Source: Couchioplanes caeruleus
Lineage (GTDB): Bacteria > Actinomycetota > Actinomycetes > Mycobacteriales > Micromonosporaceae
Assembly: GCF_023499255.1 (NCBI RefSeq)
Contig: NZ_CP092183.1
Location: 4,150,501-4,214,500 of the forward strand
Length of the DNA stretch: 64,000 nt
Reading direction: 5' to 3'
Below the pieces are notes generated by a model, which was given only the letters and a program-made list of their open reading frames with translations, was not told the origin of the DNA and did not search any database. Each line of letters starts with the position of its first letter. The first letter of the stretch is position 1. Position numbers and translations under genes: made by a program. Below, piece by piece: positions 1 to 9,553 of this stretch.

Positions 1-1
1 C

Positions 2-229
2 GGGTCGGAGAAGCTCACCGGGCTGCTGCAGACCGACGCGGCCATCAACGAGGGCAACTCGGGCGGCGCCCTGGTCGACACCTCCGGACACGTCGTCGGC
101 ATCAACGTCGCGATCGCCACGGCGAGCGACCAGAGCACCGGCAGCGTCGGGGTGGGCTTCGCGATCCCGGCCGGCACGGTCACCCGGGTCGTCAGCCGGC
201 TCGAGGCGCAGGCCGGGTCAGCCGGGTGA
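2..229 (+). CDS. Trypsin-like (HtrA/DegP-type) serine protease, C-terminal fragment
   Basis: Only the last 75 residues lie in the window; the 5' end is cut off. The frame contains [12 protein letters not shown], the GNSGG box around the catalytic serine of S1C/HtrA proteases, followed by the GVGFAIP strand typical of the end of the protease barrel. The protein stops about 35 residues after that, so no PDZ domain follows the protease domain as it does in DegP. The stop lies inside the 3' end of the convergent GrpB-like gene (38-nt overlap). The family is clear; substrate and localisation cannot be seen because signal or membrane parts would be upstream. Confidence 0.85.
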   Translation, partial: GSEKLTGLLQTDAAINEGNSGGALVDTSGHVVGINVAIATASDQSTGSVGVGFAIPAGTVTRVVSRLEAQAGSAG

Positions 230-665
230 AGAACGCGGACTTGCGTTCCTCGTAGCCCTCGGCGCCCGCGAGCTTCAAGGCGTTGTACTCGGCGAGCAGC
301 CGTGGGTCGGCGGCGATCCGCTGCCAGGCACGCCGGAACCGGACATCGTGCTCACTTCCGGCGGGCGTGACCGCCAGGCCGGTCGGCAGCTCCGCCTCGA
401 CCGCGAAGGTGGCGAGCGTGTCCTGCCAGATCTCCGGGTGGACCACGGCGTACAGGCCGCGCAGGGTCGCCACCGTCCGCGGGAAGCCGTCGGGCGCGAC
501 CGTCAAGTGCAGGTCCACGTCGCCTTTCGTGAGCGCACCGGGCACGGAGCCGCCACCGGTCAGCGTCAACTCGTGCGGCGGCAGCAGCGGGGCGAGGCGT
601 TCGCGGACGTCCCGCGCGATGCGCCGGGCCGCGTCGATCACCGTCTCCGCGGGCCGCAGCTGCAT
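192..665 (-). CDS. GrpB-family nucleotidyltransferase-like protein
   Basis: A 157-residue protein. It has [18 protein letters not shown] near residues 39-56, resembling the GS..PG...K.DIDL core of GrpB/UPF0157 nucleotidyltransferase-fold proteins, and [20 protein letters not shown] near the C-terminus, matching the YN.LK......Y...K..F tail of the family. The biochemical role of GrpB proteins is not established. The ATG follows GAGGAGGAGACGAACC, a strong ribosome binding site. It lies 24 nt behind the ABC exporter gene on the same strand, so the two are probably cotranscribed. Confidence 0.75.
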   Translation of the reverse strand: MQLRPAETVIDAARRIARDVRERLAPLLPPHELTLTGGGSVPGALTKGDVDLHLTVAPDGFPRTVATLRGLYAVVHPEIWQDTLATFAVEAELPTGLAVTPAGSEHDVRFRRAWQRIAADPRLLAEYNALKLAGAEGYEERKSAFFTRLTRPAPRAG

Positions 666-689
666 GGTTCGTCTCCTCCTCGCCCCGGC

Positions 690-3600
690 TCACCCGGCCA
701 GGTGGCCGTAGCGGTCCTCGAGCTCGCGCCACGTGCCCTGGGCCACCGCCCGGCCGCCGATCAGCACGACCACCCGGTCGGCGCGCGACAGCGCCGCCCG
801 TTTCGACGTCGAGCCGATCACCGTGACGCCGTGATCGCGCAGCGCCCGCCACAGGTCCAGCTCGGTGGTGACGTCCAGCGCCGAGGACACGTCGTCGGCG
901 ATGAGCAGCTCGGTACGCGGTGCCAGGGCCCGGGCCAGGGCGAGCCGCTGCAGCTGGCCGCCGGACAGCCGGGTGCCCTTGTGGCCGATGAGCAGCTGCA
1001 GGCCGCCGCCGGCCGCCGCCAGGTCGTGCTCGAGCTGCGCCGTCGTCACCGCGTCCGCGGCGTCGACCTCGTGCCCGAGCTGGATGTTGTCGGCGACCGT
1101 GCCGGACAGCACCCGCGGCAGCTGGGCGACGTAGCCGACCTGGTTGGGCCGCAGGAACGTCTCCGGCTCGTCGACCGGCCGGCCGTTCCACGCCAGCGTG
1201 CCGGTGTGGTGCACGATGCCGGCGAGGGCCCGCAGCAGCGACGACTTCCCGGCGCCGACCGGGCCCACGACCAGCACCAGCTCGCCCTTCTCGACGGTCA
1301 GGTCCACGTCCTGCGCGCCGACCGTGCCGTTCTCGTGCACCGCGCTGAAGCCGGCGAGCTCCAGGCGCTGCAGCGGCACCCGCGGCGGCGTGGGCGGGGC
1401 GTCGGCCGTACCGGCCGCGATGTCGACCCCGGGCACCTCGGACGAGTACGCCGACTCGCCGGCCATCGCCGCCGTGCGCCGGGTCCAGACCCGCGCCGAC
1501 GGGAAGTGCGACACCAGCGAGGCCGTGGTCCACGCGAACCAGCGGGCCGAGCCGAGCACCGCCACCGCGATCAGCGTCGCCGCCGCCGACAGGTCCCCGG
1601 CCAGGTACATCGCCCAGGCGGCGATCGGCAGCAGCCCGCTGAGCACCGACGGCGTGGAGCGGGCCCACACCTGGATGGCGATCTCCCGGCGCTGCCGCTC
1701 GCTGCGGACCGCGTCCAGCCCGGCCAGGTGCCGGAGCACCGGCACGGTCGCGCCGGCCAGCTTGACCGTGCGCGCCGCCGACAGCGAGGACACCAGCGCC
1801 GTCGCGAAGGCCGCGCGGGCCGCCACGGTACGCCGGGCGGCCCGCTCGAGCCGCGGCCCGAACAGCGTCGCCATGAGCCCGGACACCACCATCGTCCCGA
1901 CGAAGAAGCCCGCCGGGACGAACGACTGCGAGGCCAGCGTCATCGTGACGATCACGATGAGGCTGATCGAGGTGTCGATGAGGTTGTCGGCGAGCATGAC
2001 CACCCGCTCGGTGTCGCCGCCCTGGGCCACCACCTCGGCCGGCGTGTACTTGCTGACCCGGCGCGGCCCGATCTGCCCGTGCACCAGCCGCAGGCTGATC
2101 CGCAGCATCTGGCGTACCCACCACTCGGGGAACCAGGCGCCGGTGTAGTACAGGGTCGGGATCGCCACGAGCAGGCCGGCGGCGATGCCCACGGCCGGCC
2201 ACATCGGGTCGCCGACGCCGTCGACCACGTGCGACCAGAGCAGCGGCAGGATCGCGCCGTCCAGGCCGAGCAGCACGAGGACCAGGAACAGACCGAGCGC
2301 GGCGAGGCCGTACCGGGCGTCGTTGGTGGTGAGCCGGAAAATCTCCCGCATCGTGTGGGCCGGCGGCTCCTGCGGCAGCGGCGGGGGATCGGCCGGCGGC
2401 AGGCTGTTGCCCAGCTCGGCGCGGACCGGTTCGGCCGGCTCGCGTTCCAGCACCGCGACACCCCCGCCCGGGAGGGCCGGCGTCGCCATGCCGCCGCTGC
2501 CCGAGCGGGCCGGCGCGGCGACGCTGGAGCCGGCCAGCAGCTCGGCGAAGCGGCGCGACCCGGCCAGCGGGCCGGCCTCCAGCACCTCGCCGTCGGCGAG
2601 CACCACGACCTCGTCGCAGCGCTGCACCGAGGAGAGCCGGTGCGCCACGATGACGCCGATGCGGCCCTGCAGCAGCCGGTCGGTGGCCCGCTGCACCCAG
2701 GTCTCGGTGACCGGGTCCATCCGCGCGGTCGCCTCGTCGAGGATGACCACGTGCGGGTCGCGGACCAGGATCCGGGCGAACGCGACCAGCTGCTCCTGCC
2801 CGGCGGACAGCACGTAGCCGCCGTCGCCGAGCCTGGTGCCGATGCCGTCGGGCAGCGCTTCCGCCCAGCTCGTCAGGCCCAGCTCGGCCAGCGCCGTCGC
2901 GGCCCGGGGCAGCAGCTCCTCGTCGAACAGCGCGATGTTCTCGGCGAGCGTGCCGGCCAGGATCTCGGTGCGCTGCGGGACGATCGCGGTCCACCGGCGC
3001 AGACCCTCGACGTCGAGGTCGTTGATGTCAGTACCGGCCAGGGACACCGTGCCGCGGGGCACGTCGACCGCGCGGGTCAGGACCTTGGCGAGGGTCGACT
3101 TGCCGGAACCGGTACGGCCGATGAGCGCGTACGACCGCCCGCGCCGGAAGGTGAGGCTGACCCCGCGCAGCGCGGGCGGGCGGGTGCTGTCGGACTCGCC
3201 GTAGGAGAACGTGAGGCCCTGCACGACCAGGTCGCCGTCGGCCGGGGGCCGCCCGCCGGCCGGTTCCTGCTCGACGCCGCGCAGCAGCTGCACCCGGCTC
3301 CAGGCGCCGAGCGCGTTCTGCAGCTCGGGGACCATCCGGGTGACGTGCTCCAGCGTGCCGCCGAAGCCGAGCGCCAGCAGCCACACCGCGGTCAGCCGGG
3401 CGCCGTCGATGTGGCCGGCCGCGAGCGCCCACGCGCCGCCGACCACGAGCACCGCGATGAGCGTACGGGTGATGGCGCCCGCGCCCATCGTGATCCGCGA
3501 CGACATCCGCCACACCAGGCGGCCCCGGCGCAGCACCTCCTGCGCGCGCTGGGCGTAGAGGCGGCGCACGTACGGCGCGGCCAGGCTGGTCCGTACGTCG

Positions 3601-4184
3601 TCCTGACCGTGGATCGCCTCCTCCATCACCGCGGCCAGGTCGGACCAGGCCTCCTCCTCGCTGATCCGCGCGGGGGAGATGCGCTGGATCGGTTTGTTCA
3701 TCACGGCCACGAGCAGGACCGACACCAGCACCATGCCGAGCGCGGCGGGCCACCACGCGAAGAACGCCGTGACCACCGACAGCACGGCCACGGCCAGCGA
3801 CTGGGCCAGCCGTACGCCGCTGCCGCGCAGCTCGGACCCGACCTGGTAGACGTGGCTGTCGATGCGGTCCAGCAGCTCGCCGACCGGGGTGTTCTCGAGC
3901 GTGGGCACGTCCTGGCCGAAGGCCACCCGGCACAGCCCGCGGCGCACGGCGGCGGCCCAGTCGGCGGTCAGCCGGGCGGCGGCCAGGCCGACGAGCACGT
4001 CGCTGAGCACCGACACGACGAGGGCGGCGGCGAGCACGCCGAACAGCGGCACGGACCGGTTGACGAGCACGGCGCCGGCGAGCCCGAGGGCACCGGCCTG
4101 ACCGGCGGCGCCGAGCACGATGAGGACGGCGATGAAGGCGGTGCGACGGGGCGAAGTACCCCATAAGTCGCGGAGCAGGCGCAT
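690..4184 (-). CDS. Fused two-half ABC exporter (TMD-NBD-TMD-NBD), asymmetric sites
   Basis: A 1164-residue single-chain exporter of the ABC-B type. TMD1 covers about residues 15-300. NBD1 has Walker A GRTGSGKST (~356), signature LSAGQEQL (~456), Walker B VVILDEAT (~480) and H-loop VAHRL (~513). TMD2 starts near 611. NBD2 has Walker A GPVGAGKSS (~976), signature LSGGQLQRL (~1073) and LLIADDVSSALD (~1095). NBD2 has Asp where the catalytic Glu belongs, and its H-loop reads IGSTSKRA with no His. NBD1 keeps both residues. This is the one-consensus, one-degenerate-site design of heterodimeric exporters, here fused in one chain. The start is supported by AAGGA 7 nt upstream. Substrate unknown; drug, lipid or peptide export are all possible. 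Confidence 0.9.
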   Translation of the reverse strand: MRLLRDLWGTSPRRTAFIAVLIVLGAAGQAGALGLAGAVLVNRSVPLFGVLAAALVVSVLSDVLVGLAAARLTADWAAAVRRGLCRVAFGQDVPTLENTPVGELLDRIDSHVYQVGSELRGSGVRLAQSLAVAVLSVVTAFFAWWPAALGMVLVSVLLVAVMNKPIQRISPARISEEEAWSDLAAVMEEAIHGQDDVRTSLAAPYVRRLYAQRAQEVLRRGRLVWRMSSRITMGAGAITRTLIAVLVVGGAWALAAGHIDGARLTAVWLLALGFGGTLEHVTRMVPELQNALGAWSRVQLLRGVEQEPAGGRPPADGDLVVQGLTFSYGESDSTRPPALRGVSLTFRRGRSYALIGRTGSGKSTLAKVLTRAVDVPRGTVSLAGTDINDLDVEGLRRWTAIVPQRTEILAGTLAENIALFDEELLPRAATALAELGLTSWAEALPDGIGTRLGDGGYVLSAGQEQLVAFARILVRDPHVVILDEATARMDPVTETWVQRATDRLLQGRIGVIVAHRLSSVQRCDEVVVLADGEVLEAGPLAGSRRFAELLAGSSVAAPARSGSGGMATPALPGGGVAVLEREPAEPVRAELGNSLPPADPPPLPQEPPAHTMREIFRLTTNDARYGLAALGLFLVLVLLGLDGAILPLLWSHVVDGVGDPMWPAVGIAAGLLVAIPTLYYTGAWFPEWWVRQMLRISLRLVHGQIGPRRVSKYTPAEVVAQGGDTERVVMLADNLIDTSISLIVIVTMTLASQSFVPAGFFVGTMVVSGLMATLFGPRLERAARRTVAARAAFATALVSSLSAARTVKLAGATVPVLRHLAGLDAVRSERQRREIAIQVWARSTPSVLSGLLPIAAWAMYLAGDLSAAATLIAVAVLGSARWFAWTTASLVSHFPSARVWTRRTAAMAGESAYSSEVPGVDIAAGTADAPPTPPRVPLQRLELAGFSAVHENGTVGAQDVDLTVEKGELVLVVGPVGAGKSSLLRALAGIVHHTGTLAWNGRPVDEPETFLRPNQVGYVAQLPRVLSGTVADNIQLGHEVDAADAVTTAQLEHDLAAAGGGLQLLIGHKGTRLSGGQLQRLALARALAPRTELLIADDVSSALDVTTELDLWRALRDHGVTVIGSTSKRAALSRADRVVVLIGGRAVAQGTWRELEDRYGHLAG

Positions 4185-4341
4185 CGAACGTCCTTAGTCG
4201 GCGGGGGAAGCGGTGCCTCCATCCTGCGGCGGCCGGGAACCGGCCTCAACGCAATTACCCGCCCCACCATGGTCACGTGGGTCACGCTCGCGCTCGTGCG
4301 CGGGCCCGCTGCCCGGGTGCCTATTTCGGACAGTGCCCGTA

Positions 4342-4370
4342 TTGACAGGTTTCCGGCGCCGGGAAAGGAT
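4342..4370 (+). promoter_or_regulatory. Sigma-70-type promoter of the beta-galactosidase gene
   Basis: TTGACA (4342-4347), 17-bp spacer, AAGGAT (4365-4370). The predicted transcript start near 4377 lies downstream of the GTG at 4373 and upstream of the ATG at 4412, so it supports the ATG as the true start of the downstream gene. Confidence 0.65.
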
Positions 4371-4411
4371 CAGTGACGGTCGATGTGCCGCCGATCGCGA
4401 GGAGCGTCTGG

Positions 4412-7400
4412 ATGCGCCGTACCGCCGCCGCCGTTGCCCTGGTTCTGTGCGCTTCCCTCGTCGCCGCGCCGGCGCACGCGGCACCGGCGGCCCCCGTGGC
4501 GGGGAGCGGGCCGCAGACCGTCGAGGACGTGTACCGCTATCTGGAGGATCCGGAGCTGACCGCCGAGGGTCAGGAGGAGCCGCACGCCGACCTGCGGCCG
4601 TACGGTTCGGTCGCGCAGGCGGTCGCGGACGTCACCGACCACGACGGGCCGAGCCCGTACGTGCGCAGCCTCGACGGCAGCTGGCGGCTGAAGATGTTCG
4701 ACAAGCCCGACGACGTCCCCGCCGCGTTCCACCAGGCCGGTTTCGACGCGTCGGGCTGGCCGTCCGTACGCGTGCCGCACACCTGGCAGTCGGACTTCAT
4801 CGACCACCCGATGTTCCGCAACATCCCCTCCGAGATCGTGCCGGACGACCCGCCGCGGGTGCCGCGCGACGTCAACCCGACCGGCGCGTACGTGCGGACC
4901 GTCGATCTGCCCGCGTCGTGGCGCGGCGGCCGGGTGTTCCTCCGCTTCGAGGGCGTGACCAGCAACTACCTGGTCTGGGTGAACGGCGCGTACGTCGGCT
5001 ACGACCAGGGCGGCTACACCCCGGCCGAGTACGACGTCACCGAGCGGCTGCATCCGGGTCGCAACACGATCGCCGTTCAGGTGCACCGCTGGGGCTCCGG
5101 CGCGTACCTCGAGGACTACGACCAGTGGCGTTACAGCGGGATCTTCCGCGACGTGTGGCTGTACCGCACCGAGCAGACCCGGCTGCGCGACGCGTACGTG
5201 ACGACCGATCTGGACGCCTCCCACCGCGACGCGCAGCTCACCGCCCGGGTGGACGTGGCCGGCGCGGCCGGCGCCTTCACCGTGCGCGGCACCCTGCTGG
5301 ACGGCCGCGGCCGGACCGTCACCACCGTCAGCGCCGCGGCGGGTGTCGGACGCGTGACGCTCTCCGCGCCGGTCGCCGACCCGGCCAAGTGGAGCGCCGA
5401 GGACCCCAACCTCTACACGCTGGTCCTGCAGTTGCTCGACGCGCGGGGCCGGGCGATGCACACCACCGCGCAGGCCGTCGGCTTCCGCGAGATCGAGGTG
5501 CGCGACAAGCAGATCCTCGTCAACGGCAAGCGCATCCTCGTCAAGGGCACCAACCGGGCCGAGACCGACCCGGACACCGGCCGGCACGTGACCCGGGAGA
5601 AGCAGCGGGCCGACGTGTTCCTGATGAAGAGCCTGCATCTCAACGCCGTGCGCACCTCGCACTACCCGTCGGACCCGTACCTGTACGACCTCGCCGACCG
5701 GCACGGGCTGTGGGTCGACGACGAGGTCGACATCGAGACGCACAACCACGAGAGCTGCCCGTCGGTCTGCCTCGCCGACCGCCCCGAGTGGCAGAAGGCG
5801 TTCGCCGACCGGTTCCGGGCCATGGTGGAGCGCGACAAGAACCACCCCAGCGTCATCTTCTGGGACACCGGGAACGAGGCCGGCCTGGGCGCCGCGCACT
5901 TCGCGATGGCGGCGTGGGCGGACGCCAACGAGCCCACCCGGCTGCTCTACCACCAGTCCAACAACCCGGACGGCGACGCACCGTACGCCGACGTCGACGG
6001 CCCCCGCTACCCGACGCCGGCGCGGCTGGAGGCCCGCACGCTGAGCAGCGCCAAGCCGATCGTGATGGGGGAGTACGCCCACGCGATGGGCAACGGCCTG
6101 GGCAACTTCGACCAGTTCTGGGCGCTCGCCCGCAAGTACCCGTCCATGCAGGGCGGCTTCATCTGGGACTGGGCCGAGCAGAACCTGCGCCAGCCACTGG
6201 TCTTCACCCCGGACTCCTCACCCGGGCACCTGCAGACGTTCTTCGTCGGCAAGCCCGCCCTCGTGCCGGGCCATCGCGGCCAGGCCGTCAGCCTGTCCAG
6301 CCTGGACGACTTCGTCGACGTCTTCCGTGACCGCAGCCTCGACCTGACCGGGCCGCTCACCCTCGACGCGTGGGTCAGGCCGGGGGAGTGGGCCGGCAGC
6401 TTCCCGATCATCACCAAGGGCCGCGGGTACGCCCTGCAGATGCGTGACCGCGACACCCTCGAGTTCGGCGTGGACGCGGGCGGCTGGACCACCGCCGCGG
6501 CGGACGTCCCGGCGGACTGGTACGGCGCCTGGCACCGCGTCACCGGCGTGTACGACGGCTCGGCGCTGCGCCTGTTCATCGACGGCACGCAGGTGGCCAC
6601 GACGGCGCGTACGGCAGCGGTCGACCCGGGCCTGTTCGAGGTCAACATCGGCCACAACGCCGAGACCCAGCGCGACAACGACCTGCGTGACGCCCGGCTC
6701 GCCCGGGGCCTCGTCGACGACGTGCGCATCTACCCGGCCGCCGTCACCCCCGACCGGCCGGCGGACCGGGAGCCGGTGCTCGCCCTGGACTTCGACACCG
6801 CCCAGCGCCGCGGCGACTTCCTCAGCCTGGGCATCAGCCTGTCCGGCACCGACGGGCTGGTCGGCTCCGACCGGTACGTGCAGCCGGAGACCGCCGAGAT
6901 GGCGTGGGCGCAGGCCCCGGTCCGGATCAGCGCGGTCGACGCGGCTGCCGGGAAGATCCGCGTCCACAACGAGCAGCAGGCGGGCACGCTCGAGTTCCGG
7001 CTGCGGTGGGCGCTGACCGAACAGGAACGCACCCTGCGCTCCGGCACGCGGACGGTCCGGCTCGGCCCGTCGGAGTCGGTGGACCTGGACCTCGGCGCGG
7101 CGCCGGCCAACCCGGAGGACCGCGAACGGTTCCTCACCGCGGCGGCCCTCAGCACGCATGACCGGGCCTGGGCGCGGCGCGGCTGGGTGCTCGGGCACGA
7201 CCAGTTCGCCGTCGGCGGCAGCGCGGTGCCCGGCGTCCTGCCGGTTCCCGTGACCGGCGCGCCGGCGCTCACGAGCCACGACGGCACGGTCACCGTGTCC
7301 GGGCGCGGGTTCGCGTACCGGTTCGACGGCGGCGAGCTGGCGTCGATGCGGGCCGGCGGGCGCGAGCTGCTGCACGGCGGCCCCCGGCTGGACGTGTACC

Positions 7401-8938
7401 GGCCGCCGACCAGCAACGAGACGTACGACTGGGGCACCGACGACCGCCGGGTGTGGCACGCGACCGGCCTCGACGCGCTGACCACGAGCGTCACGGGGGT
7501 GCGGACGTCCACCGAGGACGACGCCGCGGTGGTGGAGGTGCACAGCCGCTCCACCGGCAACGGCATCGCCTTCGACCAGACGCTGCGCTACCGCATCGAC
7601 CGGCGCGGGACGATCAGCCTGCGTCAGGAGGTCGTGCCGTCCGGACCGCGCCTCGGCGAGCTGCCGTACCTGCCGCGCGTCGGCCTGTCGATGCAGGTGC
7701 CCGACGAGATGCAGCGGTTCGCCTACTACGGGCGGGGGCCGCAGGAGTCGTACAACGACCGTCGCAGCGGCGCGCCGATGGGCGTGTACCGCAGCACCGT
7801 CGGCGGCGAGTACGTGCGCTATTCCCGGCCGCAGGCGTACGGCAACCACACCGACGCGCGCTGGGCCTCGCTCACCGACGGGCGCGCCGGGCTCATCGTG
7901 GGCGGCATGAAGGACGTCAGCGTCACCGCGTACGACCAGCTCGACCGCGCCGAGTACGACCACCAGCTGCCGCTCGTGCGCAACCCGGACTGGGTGACGC
8001 TGCACGCCGAGGCGGGCGAGACCGGCATGGGCGAGACGCCGAACTCGGTGCTGGCGCCGTACCGTCTCGCGCCGGACCGGCCGTACGCGCAGGACCTCGT
8101 GCTGCGCCCGCTGACGCACCCCGAAGCGGCGGCCGGCGGCGTGCCGGACTCGGACGTGCCGGCGCCGTGCCCGCCGTCGCTGACCATGGCCACCGACGGC
8201 GAGGTGCGGCCCGGCGTCGCGGAACCGGTCACCGTGACGGTCACCGCCCGGTGCGCGGCCGGGCTCACCGATGCCACGGTACGGCTGGCGGCGCCGCAGG
8301 GCTGGACGGTCGAGCCGCGGACCGCCGAGCTGGGCCACGTCGCGTACGGCACCCCCGCCCACGCGACGTTCCGCGTCACCGCGCCCGCCGGCACCGACGT
8401 CGGCACGTACGAGCTGACGGCGACGGCCGTGACGACCACCCCGACCGGATTCACGTCCACGACGACCGCCACCGCCACCACGACCGCGCCGCTGCCGCCC
8501 GGGTGGTCGTGGCTCAGCGACCGGGCGTACACGGCCACGGCCAACGGGTGGGGACCGGTGGAGAAGGACCACAGCAACGGCGAACAGGCGGCGGGCGACG
8601 GCGGGCCCCTGACGATCGCGGGTACGGCGTACCCGAAGGGCCTCGGGGTGCACGCGGCCTCCACCGTGACCGTCCCGCTCGGCGGCGACTGTTCCCGCCT
8701 GCGCGCCGACCTGGGCGTCGACGACGAGACCGGCAGCGACGGTTCCGTGGTGTTCTCCGTGTGGCTCGACGGCGAACGCCGCTACGAGTCCGGGGTGCTG
8801 ACCGGGGCCGCGGCGGCCACGCCCGTCTCCATCGACCTCTCCGGCGCGCAGACCCTCGAGCTGCGGGTCAGCGACGCGGGCGACGGCAACGCCCACGACC
8901 ACGCGGACTGGGCGGGCGCGCGGCTGGCCTGCAGGTGA
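4412..8938 (+). CDS. Secreted GH2 beta-galactosidase with LamG, NEW3 and NPCBM domains
   Basis: Hydrolyses beta-galactosides outside the cell. The 1508 residues begin with a Sec signal peptide (MRRTAAAVALVLC...AHA). The GH2 sugar-binding, Ig-like and TIM-barrel domains follow. The general acid/base is the Glu of DTGNEAG (~488) and the nucleophile the Glu of GEYAHAMG (~553). A LamG/concanavalin-like insert (~603-781, with LTLDAWVRPGEW and LRLFIDGTQVA) sits between barrel and C-terminal beta-galactosidase small-chain domain (~963-1233). A NEW3 domain (~1250-1355) and an NPCBM-type carbohydrate-binding domain (~1363-1508) end it. I chose ATG 4412, not GTG 4373, because GAGGAG lies 7 nt upstream and the signal peptide starts there. 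Activity on polymeric galactans or host glycans rather than free lactose is inference. Confidence 0.9.
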   Translation: MRRTAAAVALVLCASLVAAPAHAAPAAPVAGSGPQTVEDVYRYLEDPELTAEGQEEPHADLRPYGSVAQAVADVTDHDGPSPYVRSLDGSWRLKMFDKPDDVPAAFHQAGFDASGWPSVRVPHTWQSDFIDHPMFRNIPSEIVPDDPPRVPRDVNPTGAYVRTVDLPASWRGGRVFLRFEGVTSNYLVWVNGAYVGYDQGGYTPAEYDVTERLHPGRNTIAVQVHRWGSGAYLEDYDQWRYSGIFRDVWLYRTEQTRLRDAYVTTDLDASHRDAQLTARVDVAGAAGAFTVRGTLLDGRGRTVTTVSAAAGVGRVTLSAPVADPAKWSAEDPNLYTLVLQLLDARGRAMHTTAQAVGFREIEVRDKQILVNGKRILVKGTNRAETDPDTGRHVTREKQRADVFLMKSLHLNAVRTSHYPSDPYLYDLADRHGLWVDDEVDIETHNHESCPSVCLADRPEWQKAFADRFRAMVERDKNHPSVIFWDTGNEAGLGAAHFAMAAWADANEPTRLLYHQSNNPDGDAPYADVDGPRYPTPARLEARTLSSAKPIVMGEYAHAMGNGLGNFDQFWALARKYPSMQGGFIWDWAEQNLRQPLVFTPDSSPGHLQTFFVGKPALVPGHRGQAVSLSSLDDFVDVFRDRSLDLTGPLTLDAWVRPGEWAGSFPIITKGRGYALQMRDRDTLEFGVDAGGWTTAAADVPADWYGAWHRVTGVYDGSALRLFIDGTQVATTARTAAVDPGLFEVNIGHNAETQRDNDLRDARLARGLVDDVRIYPAAVTPDRPADREPVLALDFDTAQRRGDFLSLGISLSGTDGLVGSDRYVQPETAEMAWAQAPVRISAVDAAAGKIRVHNEQQAGTLEFRLRWALTEQERTLRSGTRTVRLGPSESVDLDLGAAPANPEDRERFLTAAALSTHDRAWARRGWVLGHDQFAVGGSAVPGVLPVPVTGAPALTSHDGTVTVSGRGFAYRFDGGELASMRAGGRELLHGGPRLDVYRPPTSNETYDWGTDDRRVWHATGLDALTTSVTGVRTSTEDDAAVVEVHSRSTGNGIAFDQTLRYRIDRRGTISLRQEVVPSGPRLGELPYLPRVGLSMQVPDEMQRFAYYGRGPQESYNDRRSGAPMGVYRSTVGGEYVRYSRPQAYGNHTDARWASLTDGRAGLIVGGMKDVSVTAYDQLDRAEYDHQLPLVRNPDWVTLHAEAGETGMGETPNSVLAPYRLAPDRPYAQDLVLRPLTHPEAAAGGVPDSDVPAPCPPSLTMATDGEVRPGVAEPVTVTVTARCAAGLTDATVRLAAPQGWTVEPRTAELGHVAYGTPAHATFRVTAPAGTDVGTYELTATAVTTTPTGFTSTTTATATTTAPLPPGWSWLSDRAYTATANGWGPVEKDHSNGEQAAGDGGPLTIAGTAYPKGLGVHAASTVTVPLGGDCSRLRADLGVDDETGSDGSVVFSVWLDGERRYESGVLTGAAAATPVSIDLSGAQTLELRVSDAGDGNAHDHADWAGARLACR

Positions 8939-9513
8939 TGCACCCACCGTCGCCCTGGAACCTGCGCGGCCGCCTGTACCTGTCGGTGTTCGCGCCCCCG
9001 GCCGCCGCGCTGCCCCCGCTGCCCGGCGGCCTCCGCCCGCTGACCGTCGCGGGCCGGGTGCTGCTCGGCGCCGCGTGGGTCCGGTACGAGCCCGGCGGCA
9101 CCCTGCACTACCGCGAGCTGCTCACGGCGGTGCTGCTGCGCGACCTGCGGGTGTCGATCCTCGACATCTGGGTCGACAGCGAGGCCTCCCGCGACGGCGG
9201 CCGCTCCCTGTGGGCCATCCCGAAGGACCTGGCCACACTGGCGATCGACCCGCCCGCGGCGTCCGCGGCCGGCATCGCGACGGCGGTGATCCGCCCGGGC
9301 CGCCGATGGCCGGGACGCTGGCCGGCCCCGATGCGGCTGCGCCAGGCCCGCGGCAGCACGCCGGTCGAGACGCCGGTGCGGGGGCGTACGGCGCTGCGTT
9401 CCGCCCGGATCTCGTGGGAGCCCGACCGCAACGGCAGGCTGGCGTACCTGGCCGGCCGCAAACCGCTGTTGTCGCTGGTGCTGGACGACTTCCGGCTGCG
9501 CTTCGGCCGCTGA
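8938..9513 (+). CDS. Acetoacetate decarboxylase-like protein
   Basis: A 191-residue protein. YRELLTAVLLRDLRVSILDIW, then VDSEASRDGGRSLWAIPKDLA, match the signature region of the acetoacetate decarboxylase-like fold (family form: RELL...VDSEA...GRE.WG.PK.LA). The Lys in IPKD sits in the place of the active-site Lys region. Many actinobacterial homologues are annotated only as ADC-like and their reaction is unknown. The ATG overlaps the stop of the beta-galactosidase gene (TGATG), implying translational coupling, although no functional link to sugar hydrolysis is evident. Confidence 0.72.
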   Translation: MHPPSPWNLRGRLYLSVFAPPAAALPPLPGGLRPLTVAGRVLLGAAWVRYEPGGTLHYRELLTAVLLRDLRVSILDIWVDSEASRDGGRSLWAIPKDLATLAIDPPAASAAGIATAVIRPGRRWPGRWPAPMRLRQARGSTPVETPVRGRTALRSARISWEPDRNGRLAYLAGRKPLLSLVLDDFRLRFGR

Positions 9514-9553
9514 CGGTTGCATGCCGACGGGAGCGGCGGGTAGAGATGCAGCG

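Noticed and set aside
348..4166. Very long open frame opposite the ABC exporter gene
   Set aside because: It is a GC-bias shadow: the composition is Arg/Gly/Pro/His-rich, no domain is visible, and the minus strand carries a complete exporter with all ABC motifs and ribosome site.
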